A stretch of DNA of 64,000 bases, from contig NZ_FNPW01000020.1 of NCBI RefSeq assembly GCF_900107395.1, positions 40,481 through 104,480 of the forward strand, in the 5' to 3' direction. Below, piece by piece: positions 18,062-26,882 of the stretch (position 1 is its first letter; every line of letters begins with the position of its first letter). Origin of the DNA: Pseudomonas sp. NFIX28 (GTDB lineage: Bacteria > Pseudomonadota > Gammaproteobacteria > Pseudomonadales > Pseudomonadaceae). The translations under genes were made by a program, and so were the position numbers. The notes below the pieces were generated by a model. That model did no database searches and had not been told where the DNA came from. It saw nothing but the letters and a program-made list of their open reading frames with translations.

Positions 18062-18087
18062 TGTACAATATTTTTATTTGGTATAAC
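18062..18087. promoter_or_regulatory. Candidate operator in the renalase / TIGR01777 divergent region
   Basis: TGTACAA (18062-18068), then an AT-rich spacer, then GGTATAAC (18080-18087). The element starting at 18062 resembles the minus-strand element at 16800-16820 (T-R-T-A-C-A followed by ATATTTT and a TTG), so the same MerR regulator may act at both sites. It lies 50 bases upstream of the renalase start and about 120 bases upstream of the divergent epimerase gene. Confidence 0.4.
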
Positions 18088-18209
18088 TTTCGGCGTTATC
18101 GGATTTACAGGGTGTCCTATTGTTAAACAAGAGCCTGCCCGATTGAAAAGATCCCTGCATATAAAAATAGACTAGGGATCCAGGTAAAACGCCACGCGAG
18201 GAAGATGTC

Positions 18210-19112
18210 ATGCACATATTGCTGACCGGCGGTACTGGTTTGATAGGACGTCAGCTTTGCCGTCTCTGGCTGACCCAGGGCCATCAGTTGACGGTATGGA
18301 GTCGTCGACCTGCCGAGGTGGCCAAATTGTGTGGCGCTCAAGTGCGTGGCATTGGCCGCCTGGACGAACTCGCAGAAGAGCCGGTCGACGCCATCATTAA
18401 CCTGGCGGGCGCGCCGATTGCCGATCGACCCTGGACCCACAAGCGCAAGGCGCTGCTCTGGAGCAGTCGCATTACCCTGACGGAAAAACTGCTGGCCTGG
18501 CTGGAAAGCCGGCGGCAGAAACCCCAGGTGCTGATCTCCGGCTCGGCCGTGGGCTGGTATGGCGACGGCGGGGAGCGCGAGCTGAACGAGGAGTCACCCC
18601 CGGTCAGTGAGGATTTTGCCAGCCAGTTATGTATCGCCTGGGAAGAGACCGCGCAGCGTGCCGAGGCCATGGGCCTGCGCGTGGTGTTGATTCGCACGGG
18701 CCTGGTGCTGTCTGCCGAGGGCGGCTTTTTGTCGCGCTTGCTGCTGCCTTTCAAGCTGGGGCTGGGCGGGCCGATAGGCAACGGTCGGCAGTGGATGCCG
18801 TGGATTCATATCAAGGATCAAATCGCCCTGATTGATTTTCTTCTGCACCGCAGCGATGCCAGCGGTCCTTATAATGCCTGCGCGCCCAAGCCGGTGCGCA
18901 ATCGCGAGTTCGCCAAGACCCTGGGCAGCGTCTTGCATCGGCCAGCGGTAGTGCCGGTGCCGGCCTTTGTGTTGCGCGTGGGCCTGGGGGAATTGTCGTT
19001 GTTGTTGCTGGGTGGTCAACGCGCGGTACCCGCGCGGTTGCTGGCCGCCGGATTCACTTTCCAGTTCACTGATTTGCGCGCGGCCCTGGACGACTTGTCC
19101 AGCCGCCTCTGA
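18210..19112 (+). CDS. TIGR01777-family NAD-dependent epimerase/SDR
   Basis: A 300-residue extended short-chain dehydrogenase of the YfcH/TIGR01777 type. The N-terminal TGGTGLIGRQL loop (residues 6-16) binds the nucleotide. NLAGAPIADRPW and SGSAVGWYGDGG are family signatures, and a C-terminal DUF1731 segment (PVPAFVLRVGLGELS) completes it. The substrate is unknown. GAGGAAG lies upstream of the ATG. It is 13 bp upstream of hemH and diverges from the renalase gene, so this promoter may also respond to the light regulator. Confidence 0.9.
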   Translation: MHILLTGGTGLIGRQLCRLWLTQGHQLTVWSRRPAEVAKLCGAQVRGIGRLDELAEEPVDAIINLAGAPIADRPWTHKRKALLWSSRITLTEKLLAWLESRRQKPQVLISGSAVGWYGDGGERELNEESPPVSEDFASQLCIAWEETAQRAEAMGLRVVLIRTGLVLSAEGGFLSRLLLPFKLGLGGPIGNGRQWMPWIHIKDQIALIDFLLHRSDASGPYNACAPKPVRNREFAKTLGSVLHRPAVVPVPAFVLRVGLGELSLLLLGGQRAVPARLLAAGFTFQFTDLRAALDDLSSRL

Positions 19113-19125
19113 AATAGGACGTTGC

Positions 19126-20142
19126 ATGACCGATCACGCGTTGCTCCTGGTCAACCTGGGTTCGCCGGCCTCCACCTCGGTGGCGGATGTGCGCAGTTAC
19201 CTCAATCAATTCCTGATGGACCCTTATGTGATCGACCTGCCCTGGCCGGTCCGGCGGCTTTTGGTGTCGCTGATTCTGATCAAGCGTCCGGAGCAGTCGG
19301 CGCATGCCTACGCCTCGATCTGGTGGGAGCAGGGTTCGCCGCTGGTGGTGCTCAGCCGCCGCCTGCAGGAAGCCATGACGCGCGAGTGGAAGCACGGTCC
19401 GGTGGAGCTGGCGATGCGTTATGGCGAGCCGTCCATCGAATCGGCGTTGCTGCGTCTGGTGGCCCAGGGGAACAAGAAGATCACCCTGGCGCCGCTGTAT
19501 CCCCAATTCGCCGACAGCACCGTGACCACGGTGGTGGAGGAGGCTCGGCGAGTGATCCGCGACAAGCAGCTGGATGTGCAGCTGTCGGTATTGCAGCCGT
19601 TCTACGATCAGCCGGAATACCTCGACGCGCTGGTGGCCAGCGCCCGGGAGCACCTGCAACAGGATTTCGATCATCTGCTGCTGAGCTTCCATGGCTTGCC
19701 CGAGCGGCACCTGCAAAAGCTCAATCCCGGCCACAGCCTGGAAGGCGATTGCTGCCGCGACGCGACTCCCGAGGTGGCCGCCACCTGTTATCGCGGCCAG
19801 TGCCTGAGCACGGCGCGGGCATTCGCCGAGCGCATGGGGCTGACGGACGGCAAGTGGTCGGTGTCGTTCCAGTCTCGTCTGGGGCGTGCCAAGTGGATCG
19901 AGCCCTACACCGAGGCGCGCCTGGATGAGCTGGCGGGGCAGGGCGTGAAGAAAGTCCTGGTGATGTGCCCGGCATTCGTCGCCGATTGCATCGAGACCCT
20001 GGAGGAAATTGGCGATCGCGGTCGCGAGCAGTTCCGCGAAGCGGGAGGGGAGGAGTTGGTGCTGGTGCCGTGCCTGAACGACGACCCGCAATGGGCCAAG
20101 GCATTGAATGCCTTGTGCGAGCGCGCGCCTTTGGCGTTGTAA
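19126..20142 (+). CDS. hemH: Ferrochelatase
   Basis: A 338-residue HemH that inserts Fe(II) into protoporphyrin IX, the last step of heme synthesis. The metal-site segment LLLSFHGLPERHL (His about residue 186) and SVSFQSRLGRAKWIEPYT are intact, as is the C-terminal CPAFVADCIETLEEI. The start ATG at 19126 gives MTDHALLLVNLGSP, the standard N-terminus; the earlier in-frame ATG is inside the epimerase gene. It is likely co-transcribed with the epimerase. A REP doublet follows the stop. Confidence 0.96.
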   Translation: MTDHALLLVNLGSPASTSVADVRSYLNQFLMDPYVIDLPWPVRRLLVSLILIKRPEQSAHAYASIWWEQGSPLVVLSRRLQEAMTREWKHGPVELAMRYGEPSIESALLRLVAQGNKKITLAPLYPQFADSTVTTVVEEARRVIRDKQLDVQLSVLQPFYDQPEYLDALVASAREHLQQDFDHLLLSFHGLPERHLQKLNPGHSLEGDCCRDATPEVAATCYRGQCLSTARAFAERMGLTDGKWSVSFQSRLGRAKWIEPYTEARLDELAGQGVKKVLVMCPAFVADCIETLEEIGDRGREQFREAGGEELVLVPCLNDDPQWAKALNALCERAPLAL

Positions 20143-20146
20143 AAGC

Positions 20147-20207
20147 ATCGCGGGCAAGCCTCGCTCCTACGGCAACACCGTCTGTAGGAGCGAGGCTTGC
20201 CCGCGAT
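20147..20207. repeat. REP doublet (inverted pair)
   Basis: Two 24-bp arms (20147-20170 and 20184-20207) are perfect reverse complements, reading GTAGGAGCGAGGCTTGCCCGCG on the plus strand at the second copy, with a 13-base loop. This is the common Pseudomonas fluorescens-group REP/REPIN unit. It lies between convergent hemH and uraA. Confidence 0.92.
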
Positions 20208-20229
20208 AGATTTCCGTTTGACGCCGATC

Positions 20230-21504
20230 TTAGATCAGCGGTTCCTCAGCCTTCTTGTTCTTCCAGCCATCGTTGCCCGGCAGGATCAGGTTCAGCGCAA
20301 TGGCGACGATGGCGCACAGGGCGATTCCTTTCAGGCCGAAGTCGTCCGGGCCGGTACCGGTACCGATCAACACCCCGCCAATCCCGAACACCAGGGTTAC
20401 CGAGACGATCACCAGATTGCGCGCTTCGCCCAGGTCGATCTTGTGGCGGATCAGGGTGTTCATGCCCACCGCGGCGATCGAGCCGAACAACAGGCAGAGA
20501 ATCCCGCCCATCACCGGTACCGGGATGCTTTGCAGCAGCGCACCGAACTTGCCGATAAACGCCAGGCTGATGGCAAAGATCGCCGCCCAGGTCATGATTT
20601 TCGGGTTGTAGTTCTTGGTCAGCATCACCGCGCCGGTCACTTCGGCGTAGGTGGTGTTGGGCGGGCCGCCGAACATACCGGCAGCGGTGGTGGCAATGCC
20701 GTCACCGAGCAGGGTGCGATGCAGGCCGGGCTTCTTCAGGTAGTCGCGACCGGTCACGCTGCCGACCGCGATCACCCCGCCGATATGCTCGATGGCAGGG
20801 GCCAGGGCCACGGGAACGATGAACAGGATCGCCTGCCAGTTGAACTCCGGCGCGGTGAAGTGCGGCAGGGCCAGCCAGGGCGCCGCGGCGATCTTCGCGG
20901 TATCGACCACGCCGAAATAGAACGACAGGGCAAAGCCCACCAGCACCCCGGAGATGATCGGCACCAGGCGGAAGATGCCTTTGCCGAACACCGCGACGAT
21001 CAGGGTGGTCAGCAGCGCAGGCATGGAGATCATCATCGCCGTCTGGTAATGAATCAGCTCGCTGCCATCGCCGGCCTTGCCCATCGCCATGTTGGCGGCG
21101 ATCGGGGCCATGGCCAGGCCGATGGAAATGATCACCGGGCCGATTACCACCGGCGGCAGCAGCCGGTCGATGAACCCGGTGCCCTTGATCTTCACCGCCA
21201 GGCCCAGGAAGGTGTAGACGAAGCCGGCCGCCATTACCCCGCCCATGGTCGCGGCCAGGCCGAACTGGCCCTTGGCGAGAATGATCGGCGTGATGAAGGC
21301 AAAACTGGACGCCAGGAACACTGGCACCTGGCGCCCGGTCACGAGCTGGAACAGCAGAGTCCCGAGACCCGCCGTGAACAGCGCCACGTTGGGGTCGAGA
21401 CCGGTGATCAGCGGCATCAACACCAACGCGCCAAAGGCCACGAAGAGCATCTGCGCGCCAGACAGCACCTGGCGCCAGAGCGGATCGTTGAACTCATCCT
21501 GCAT
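20230..21504 (-). CDS. uraA: Uracil:proton symporter
   Basis: A 424-residue inner-membrane transporter of the nucleobase-ascorbate (NCS2/UraA) family with about 14 hydrophobic segments. The family motif around GGPPNTTYAEVTGAVMLT (about residue 275) and the conserved APAIEHIGGV acidic residue in TM8 are present. The start MQDEFNDPLW (21502-21504) lies two bases after the upp stop, so uptake and salvage are translationally coupled. Long in-frame upstream extensions lie inside upp and are not used. Confidence 0.95.
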   Translation of the reverse strand: MQDEFNDPLWRQVLSGAQMLFVAFGALVLMPLITGLDPNVALFTAGLGTLLFQLVTGRQVPVFLASSFAFITPIILAKGQFGLAATMGGVMAAGFVYTFLGLAVKIKGTGFIDRLLPPVVIGPVIISIGLAMAPIAANMAMGKAGDGSELIHYQTAMMISMPALLTTLIVAVFGKGIFRLVPIISGVLVGFALSFYFGVVDTAKIAAAPWLALPHFTAPEFNWQAILFIVPVALAPAIEHIGGVIAVGSVTGRDYLKKPGLHRTLLGDGIATTAAGMFGGPPNTTYAEVTGAVMLTKNYNPKIMTWAAIFAISLAFIGKFGALLQSIPVPVMGGILCLLFGSIAAVGMNTLIRHKIDLGEARNLVIVSVTLVFGIGGVLIGTGTGPDDFGLKGIALCAIVAIALNLILPGNDGWKNKKAEEPLI

Positions 21505-21506
21505 GC

Positions 21507-22145
21507 TCAAGCGTCCTTCTGCTTGGTGCCGAAGATCTTGTCGCCGGCATCGCCCAGGCCCGGGATGATGTAGCCGTGCTCGTTGAGTTTCTGGTCGATG
21601 GACGCGGTGTAGATCGTCACGTCCGGATGCGCTTTCTCGACGGCGTCGATGCCTTCGGGAGCAGCCACCAGGACCATGGCGCGGATGTCCTTGCAGCCTG
21701 CCTTTTTCAACAGGTCGATGGTCGCGACCATGGAGCTGCCGGTGGCGAGCATCGGGTCGATGATCATCGCCAGGCGCTCGTCGATTTCCGGAACCAGTTT
21801 TTCCAGGTAGGTGTGCGCCTGCAGGGTTTCCTCGTTGCGGGCCACGCCCACGGCACTGACCTTGGCGCCCGGGATCAGGCTGAGCACGCCTTCGAGCATG
21901 CCGATACCGGCGCGCAGGATAGGCACCACGGTGATCTTCTTGCCGGCGATTTTCTCGACCTGCACGGGGCCGCACCAGCCCGGAATTTCATAGGACTCAA
22001 GCGGCAGGTCTTTGGTGGCTTCGTACGTCAGCAGGGCACCGACTTCCTGAGCGAGCTCGCGAAAGTTCTTGGTGCTGATGTCGGCGCGGCGCATAAGGCC
22101 AAGTTTGTGTCGGATCAGCGGATGGCGGATCTCACGGATGGGCAT
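21507..22145 (-). CDS. upp: Uracil phosphoribosyltransferase
   Basis: A 212-residue UPRTase converting uracil plus PRPP to UMP in pyrimidine salvage. The PRPP-binding loop DPMLATGSSMVATIDLL (about residues 131-147), the uracil-binding C-terminal GDAGDKIFGT and the N-terminal HPLIRHKLGLMR are all intact. It is the first gene of the upp-uraA operon and diverges from hpt across 166 bp containing an AGATTAATCT palindrome of unknown role. Confidence 0.96.
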   Translation of the reverse strand: MPIREIRHPLIRHKLGLMRRADISTKNFRELAQEVGALLTYEATKDLPLESYEIPGWCGPVQVEKIAGKKITVVPILRAGIGMLEGVLSLIPGAKVSAVGVARNEETLQAHTYLEKLVPEIDERLAMIIDPMLATGSSMVATIDLLKKAGCKDIRAMVLVAAPEGIDAVEKAHPDVTIYTASIDQKLNEHGYIIPGLGDAGDKIFGTKQKDA

Positions 22146-22311
22146 AGGGAAAGGCTCCGGCGGCGGGCAAAAAAACCGGCCTAGATTAATCTATCCGAGG
22201 GTGTTGTCCTATAGACATCTAAGTACGTTAGTCCAGAAACGCTTGATCTGACCGGGCTGGATGCGTACCTTTGCTCGCTTTTCCGAAACTGCCACCCCCC
22301 TGGAGAGCGCC

Positions 22312-22869
22312 ATGTCCGCTGATCTCGAGCATATCCGTCAAATCATGCGCGAGGCTGACTGCCTGTACACCGAAGCTGAGGTCGAGGCGGCCATCGCCCG
22401 AGTCGGTGCACAAATCAATGAAGAGCTGGCGGAGCGCAATCCGGTGGTTTTCTGTGTAATGAACGGTGGCCTGATCTTCTCCGGCAAGCTGCTGACCCAC
22501 CTCAAGTTCCCGCTGGAAGCTTCCTACCTGCACGCCACCCGCTATCGCAACGAAACCAGCGGCGGCGAGCTGTTCTGGAAATCCAAGCCGGAAGTGTCCT
22601 TCATCGACCGTGACGTGCTGATTATCGACGACATCCTCGACGAAGGTCATACCCTGGGTGCGATCATCGACTTCTGCAAACACGCCGGCGCCCGTGCAGT
22701 GCACACCGCCGTGCTGATCGACAAGGACCACGACCGCAAGGCCCGTCCCGACCTGAAAGCCGATTACGTCGGCCTGCCTTGCGTAGACCGTTACATCTTC
22801 GGTTACGGCATGGACTACAAGGGCTACTGGCGTAACGCTGCCGGCATCTTTGCCGTCAAGGGGATGTAA
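22312..22869 (+). CDS. hpt: Hypoxanthine-guanine phosphoribosyltransferase
   Basis: A 185-residue purine phosphoribosyltransferase for salvage of hypoxanthine and guanine. The PRPP loop VLIIDDILDEGHTLGA (about residues 103-118) and the purine-contact segment KADYVGLPCVDRYIFGYGMD are visible. The ATG at 22312 is chosen because GGAGAG lies just upstream; the longer in-frame ATG at 22261 lacks a ribosome site. It lies three bases before the cupin gene, suggesting coupling. Confidence 0.93.
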   Translation: MSADLEHIRQIMREADCLYTEAEVEAAIARVGAQINEELAERNPVVFCVMNGGLIFSGKLLTHLKFPLEASYLHATRYRNETSGGELFWKSKPEVSFIDRDVLIIDDILDEGHTLGAIIDFCKHAGARAVHTAVLIDKDHDRKARPDLKADYVGLPCVDRYIFGYGMDYKGYWRNAAGIFAVKGM

Positions 22870-22872
22870 ATC

Positions 22873-23346
22873 ATGAAGGGGCCGAGCTTTCTCGATCAGT
22901 CGCTGTTTGCCGAACTGGCTGAAAAGGCCTCGGCCAGCCCTCGTGGTCGCCACCACCACAACTTCCATCAGATGCAGGAGCCTTGCCATCGCATGGCGGT
23001 CGGGCTGCAGCCATCCACCTACGTCCCGCCTCATCGCCACCTGAGCGACGACAAAGCCGAGACCCTGCTGGTGCTCAAGGGGCGCCTGGGCTTGCTGATT
23101 TTCGACGACGCCGGTCAGGTGCTGGAAAAACGTGTACTGCAGGCGGGCGGTGATTGCATGGGCGTCGACCTGCCGGTCGGGGTCTACCACGGCCTGGTGG
23201 TGCTTGAGCCCGATAGCCTGATGTTCGAATGCAAGGCCGGGCCTTATCGTCCGGTTGGCGACGGCGAACTGGCCGACTGGGCGCCCCGTGAGGGTGAGCC
23301 TGGCGTGGCCCAATACCAGGCCTGGATGCGCGCGCAGTTCGACTGA
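22873..23346 (+). CDS. WbuC-family cupin metalloprotein
   Basis: A 157-residue single cupin barrel. The metal-binding His pattern is visible in VPPHRHLSDDKAETLLVLKG (residues about 52-71), and a second cupin motif follows near GVDLPVGVYHGLV. The family is named from O-antigen clusters, but this copy is next to hpt, with no polysaccharide genes nearby, so its substrate is unknown. An N-terminal GRHHHNFHQ stretch may add metal ligands. Probably co-transcribed with hpt. Confidence 0.85.
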   Translation: MKGPSFLDQSLFAELAEKASASPRGRHHHNFHQMQEPCHRMAVGLQPSTYVPPHRHLSDDKAETLLVLKGRLGLLIFDDAGQVLEKRVLQAGGDCMGVDLPVGVYHGLVVLEPDSLMFECKAGPYRPVGDGELADWAPREGEPGVAQYQAWMRAQFD

Positions 23347-23430
23347 GCGCCATCCTCGCGCCAAGCGCTGGCCGCGCAAAATCTTTCCTGACCCATGCTA
23401 GAGTGCCAGGCCTTGTGTCTGGAGCCTGTC

Positions 23431-23916
23431 ATGAGCCTTTTGATTCGCGGTTGCGCGGCCTGTCTGCTGATCCTGAGCCTGCCCCTGGCTGCCGCCCCGG
23501 CGCCCATGCATGCGCAGTTCCTGCCCCCCGATGACCTGGCCCTGCGGCAGGCCGCTCCCGAGCAGCAACAGTTGTTGCAGGTCACCGAATACTCGGTGGT
23601 TATCGGCAACCAGCGTCAATCCAACCAGCAACCGATCCCGGTCACCTCGCCGCTGTTGATTCGCCTCAAGGGCAAGCCGCTGAACAAGGGGGCGACCATC
23701 AGCCAGGTGCTGGTGAATTTCGACGGCGAGAGCAAAAGCCTGAAAAAACCGCTGTTCGATGACAAGAGCAAGACCCTCACCCTGTTCTATCCGTTGGCCC
23801 AGTACCGGGTAGTGATGGACCTGTTGCGCAACGACACGGTGTATTGCCAGTTCCTCAGTTACGCCAACGGCCACATCTGGGCCGACCTGCATACTGGCGC
23901 CGTACGCTCGCGTTGA
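23431..23916 (+). CDS. Conserved periplasmic hypothetical protein
   Basis: A 161-residue protein with an N-terminal signal peptide (about residues 1-24, ending PLAAA-AP). The rest is soluble with no motif I recognise; segments such as ATISQVLVNFDGESKSL and FYPLAQYRVVMDLL suggest a small beta-rich fold. Homologues sit at the same position in other Pseudomonas genomes, so it is likely real. The start ATG at 23431 puts the signal peptide at the N-terminus. Function not assigned. Confidence 0.75.
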   Translation: MSLLIRGCAACLLILSLPLAAAPAPMHAQFLPPDDLALRQAAPEQQQLLQVTEYSVVIGNQRQSNQQPIPVTSPLLIRLKGKPLNKGATISQVLVNFDGESKSLKKPLFDDKSKTLTLFYPLAQYRVVMDLLRNDTVYCQFLSYANGHIWADLHTGAVRSR

Positions 23917-23979
23917 GGCCTGACGCGGCCTGGGGGTAAACTGCCTGCCCCGTGAAATGTCTGCGAGCTGGAGTCGGCA

Positions 23980-24267
23980 ATGCGTAAAGATAAGAAACAA
24001 GTGATTGGTGACGAGATCGGCGATGCGCAGATCAAACTGTTCCTCGATTTCGAGCCGGTCGACGCCACTTCGCCGTCCCTGCACAAGCTGATCAAGGCCT
24101 ACCGTGGCCTGCGTATCGACGATTTCGAGCGCTTTCTGGTGTTCTTCGTCGAGGCCGGCTACGACCTGGATGGCAAGGACGAACACGGCAAGGATTTCGT
24201 GACCCTGATCCAGGACCAACGCAACGCCGCCGACTACATCGAACTGATCGAAAAAGCCCGCGGCTGA
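23980..24267 (+). CDS. Conserved hypothetical protein (PA4642-type)
   Basis: A 95-residue acidic cytoplasmic protein beginning MRKDKKQVIGDEIGDAQIKL and ending in an ankyrin-like YDLDGKDEHGKDFVTLI stretch. It is conserved next to mqo in Pseudomonas but has no characterised role. CTGGAG lies upstream of the ATG. A bidirectional terminator follows and separates it from convergent mqo. Confidence 0.8.
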   Translation: MRKDKKQVIGDEIGDAQIKLFLDFEPVDATSPSLHKLIKAYRGLRIDDFERFLVFFVEAGYDLDGKDEHGKDFVTLIQDQRNAADYIELIEKARG

Positions 24268-24308
24268 AACTCGCGGCCCCGGCGGCGGCTGTTTTTAGCC
24301 AGCCATAA

Positions 24309-24345
24309 AAAAACGCCCCGTTCTCCAAGAGAGCGGGGCGTTTTT
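24309..24345. terminator. Bidirectional rho-independent terminator
   Basis: The stem ACGCCCCG/CGGGGCGT (24313-24320 with 24334-24341), extended by TCTC/GAGA, is flanked by A-rich sequence on the left and TTTTT on the right. It therefore serves both the plus-strand gene ending at 24267 and mqo on the minus strand. Confidence 0.93.
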
Positions 24346-24357
24346 CATAAGCGCGGC

Positions 24358-25869
24358 TTAAGCGTAGCTTTCGGCTTCGCTGCTCTGCTCGACCAGCTCC
24401 AGGCTGACGTTGTTCTCGCTGTTGATCTTGTGATACAGCGCAGCGTCGCTTTCCAGGGCCTTTTCACGGGCCGGGAAGATTTCCTTGAGCTTGCCGGCCC
24501 ACTCGCCGTTCGCCTTGCTCGGGAAGCAGCGCTCGATCAGTTCCAGCATGATTGAGACGGTCACCGAAGCGCCTGGCGAAGCGCCAAGCAGGGCGGCCAG
24601 GGAGCCGTCCTTGGCTGCGACCAGCTCGGTGCCGAACTGCAGCACGCCGCCTTTCTTCGGATCTTTCTTGATGATCTGCACCCGCTGACCGGCCACTTCC
24701 AGGCGCCAGTCTTCGGCCTTGGCCAGGGGATAGAAGCGCCGCAGGGATTCCAGGCGCTGCTCCATGGATTGCATCACTTCGCTGACCAGGTATTTGGTCA
24801 GGTCCATGTTGTTCTTGGCCACGGCCAGCATCGGGCCGATATTGCCGGCGCGAACCGACATCGGCAGGTCCATGAAAGAACCGTGCTTGAGGAACTTGGT
24901 GGTGAAGCCGGCGTACGGCCCGAACAGCAGGGACTTCTTGCCATCGACCACGCGGGTGTCCAGGTGCGGCACGGACATCGGCGGCGAACCGACCGCGGCC
25001 TGGCTGTAGACCTTGGCCTGGTGGTGCTTGACCACTTCCGGGTTGTCGCAGCGCAGCCACTGGCCGCTGATCGGGAAGCCGCCGAAGCCTTTGCTTTCCT
25101 CGATACCCGAAGCCTGCAGCAGCGGCAGCGCCGCGCCACCAGCGCCGAGGAACACGAACTTGGCGTCGACTTCACGGGTGTTACCGCTGTTGACGTCCTT
25201 GATGCTCACGGTCCAGCCGTTGTCCTTGTTGCGCTTCAGGCCGGTCACGCGCTTGCAGTACTTGACCTGGGCATCGGGTGCGCTGGTCAGGTGCTTGAGC
25301 AACTGGTTGGTCAGGGCGCCGAAGTTGACGTCGGTGCCATTGATCACGCGGGTAGCGGCGAGGACTTCCTCAGCCGGGCGGCCCGGCATCATCAGCGGCA
25401 TCCACTCGGCCATCTTAGCCTTGTCCTCGGTGTATTCCATGTCCGCGAAAGCGTGGTGCTTACTCAGCACTTCAAAGCGTTTCTTCAGGAAGGACACACC
25501 GCTTTCGCCCTGGACGAAGCTCAGGTGCGGCACCGGGCTGATGAAGGACTTGGACGAGCCGAAGGTGCCTTTCTTGGTCAGGTAGGACCAGAACTGCTTC
25601 GACACCTCGAACTGGGTGTTGATATGCACGGCTTTCTTGATATCGATGGAACCGTCTGCGGCCTGTGGCGTGTAGTTCAGCTCACAAAGGCCGGCGTGGC
25701 CGGTACCGGCGTTGTTCCACGGGTTGGAACTTTCCGCGGCACCTGAATCCATCAGCTCGACGACTTCCAGCTTGATCGCGGGGTCGAGTTCTTTGAGCAG
25801 TACAGCGAGGGTGGCACTCATGATGCCGGCCCCAACCAATACGACGTCTACTGCTTCGTTATGCGCCAT
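24358..25869 (-). CDS. mqo: Malate:quinone oxidoreductase
   Basis: A 503-residue membrane-associated flavoenzyme that oxidises malate to oxaloacetate and passes electrons to the quinone pool, bypassing NAD-malate dehydrogenase. The FAD loop LVGAGIMSATLAVLL (residues 11-25), SSNPWNNAGTGHAGLCELNY and GGFPISGQWLRC are family hallmarks. GGAGA precedes the ATG, and the start codon overlaps the stop of an upstream small ORF as TAATG. A long 735-base gene-poor region lies upstream, implying a distant promoter or an untranslated leader. Confidence 0.95.
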   Translation of the reverse strand: MAHNEAVDVVLVGAGIMSATLAVLLKELDPAIKLEVVELMDSGAAESSNPWNNAGTGHAGLCELNYTPQAADGSIDIKKAVHINTQFEVSKQFWSYLTKKGTFGSSKSFISPVPHLSFVQGESGVSFLKKRFEVLSKHHAFADMEYTEDKAKMAEWMPLMMPGRPAEEVLAATRVINGTDVNFGALTNQLLKHLTSAPDAQVKYCKRVTGLKRNKDNGWTVSIKDVNSGNTREVDAKFVFLGAGGAALPLLQASGIEESKGFGGFPISGQWLRCDNPEVVKHHQAKVYSQAAVGSPPMSVPHLDTRVVDGKKSLLFGPYAGFTTKFLKHGSFMDLPMSVRAGNIGPMLAVAKNNMDLTKYLVSEVMQSMEQRLESLRRFYPLAKAEDWRLEVAGQRVQIIKKDPKKGGVLQFGTELVAAKDGSLAALLGASPGASVTVSIMLELIERCFPSKANGEWAGKLKEIFPAREKALESDAALYHKINSENNVSLELVEQSSEAESYA

Positions 25870-26604
25870 TAACGCGTCTCCAAAATCTGCAGCACCAAAT
25901 TGACGGCATAGCTGCCAGGAGTTAAGGGGCGGTTCACGATGTGCCCCGGGTCACTCATGGCCAGGATCGCCATGTCCGAATCTTCGCAATTTTTCGCAAC
26001 TTCGACGGACGCTACCAACCGGGCCTGATCCGCGTATGAACGCATTTCAGGGCAGGGCGGGCAATTCGACTTATGGTCAAGAGTCCGTTTGTGCAACCAA
26101 ATCCGTAGCGGACAGGCGTCAAGCGCAAGTATCTGAGGCGTGCTCGGTCCTGTGTAATCGGGCTGTTGTAGACGTTAATGGTGCTTGTACAGACGCAAAA
26201 CTATTCATTTGCTCGCCACACTCTTGTGAAGTTGTGAAAACCCGTTTTTTCACGCTCTTTTGAAGACGTGAACCTCAAAAAAGGGCTGTCCAAGCCTGGC
26301 ACCGGCCCGAGGGGTGAAATGCCGACATAAAGATACGTGGCATTAACGGGCGAACAGCTCAGTGGCCGAGCAATGGCAGCTCTGCAGATACGTGGAAAGC
26401 GCTGGTTTGCAAGATGTACAGCAAGCACGCCGGCTTCACTCGATCTGTGTGGGCGGCTCTCTGTGGGCAATGCGGGGGAGCTGATACTGATGCGTCAGCG
26501 ATGCTGCGAGGCCCGATCAGGAGACGTCCTTATAATCGGGGGGAGATTGTAACGAAGAAACGCGCAGAAATGATCCTGTTTAATGACTTTTATTAGGCTT
26601 TTGG
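25870..26604. other. 735-bp region upstream of mqo with no clear gene
   Basis: Nothing here looks like a normal protein gene. On the minus strand, a 34- to 75-codon ORF ends at 25869 in TAATG overlap with mqo, and could couple translation. The sequence AGATACGTGG occurs twice (26332-26341 and 26389-26398). On the minus strand, GATTATAAGGAC near 26530 resembles a -10 region. The segment may be a long regulated mqo leader or hold an undescribed small RNA; I cannot decide from sequence. Confidence 0.4.
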
Positions 26605-26838
26605 TCAGGTGGCCATCATCGGTTGCACCCGGGCGCGGGCAATGCGTGGGCTGACACGGGCGCTGGAAGGCAGCGGCTGGTGCAACCAATTGAGGCGGAT
26701 TTCCTCGACTTCCACCCAGCCGTCGCCCATTGGCGGTACCTGGCAGTGCTTGAAAGCCTGGCAGCGGCCTTGCGGATCGAGCAGGGCGAAGCTGCGGTAT
26801 TTGCGGCGCGGAGCGAACAAGGACCAGAGCAAATGCAT
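26605..26838 (-). CDS. Small conserved hypothetical protein
   Basis: A 77-residue basic protein (MHLLWSLFAPRRKYRSFALL...) containing a GRCQAFKHCQVPPMGDGWVEVEEI stretch with two cysteines. No known domain. The codon use and its conservation-like composition resemble a real Pseudomonas gene, and a 22-bp palindrome lies 45 bases upstream of its start. Role unknown; DNA- or RNA-binding is possible from its charge but not shown. Confidence 0.6.
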   Translation of the reverse strand: MHLLWSLFAPRRKYRSFALLDPQGRCQAFKHCQVPPMGDGWVEVEEIRLNWLHQPLPSSARVSPRIARARVQPMMAT

Positions 26839-26882
26839 GGCGATGTACCTGTTGGGCAGTTGCGATGAAGAATGCCGCCTGG

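Noticed and set aside
20230..21975. uraA extended to 581 residues
   Set aside because: The extension lies inside upp in another frame; the transporter N-terminus MQDEFNDPLW starts two bases after the upp stop.
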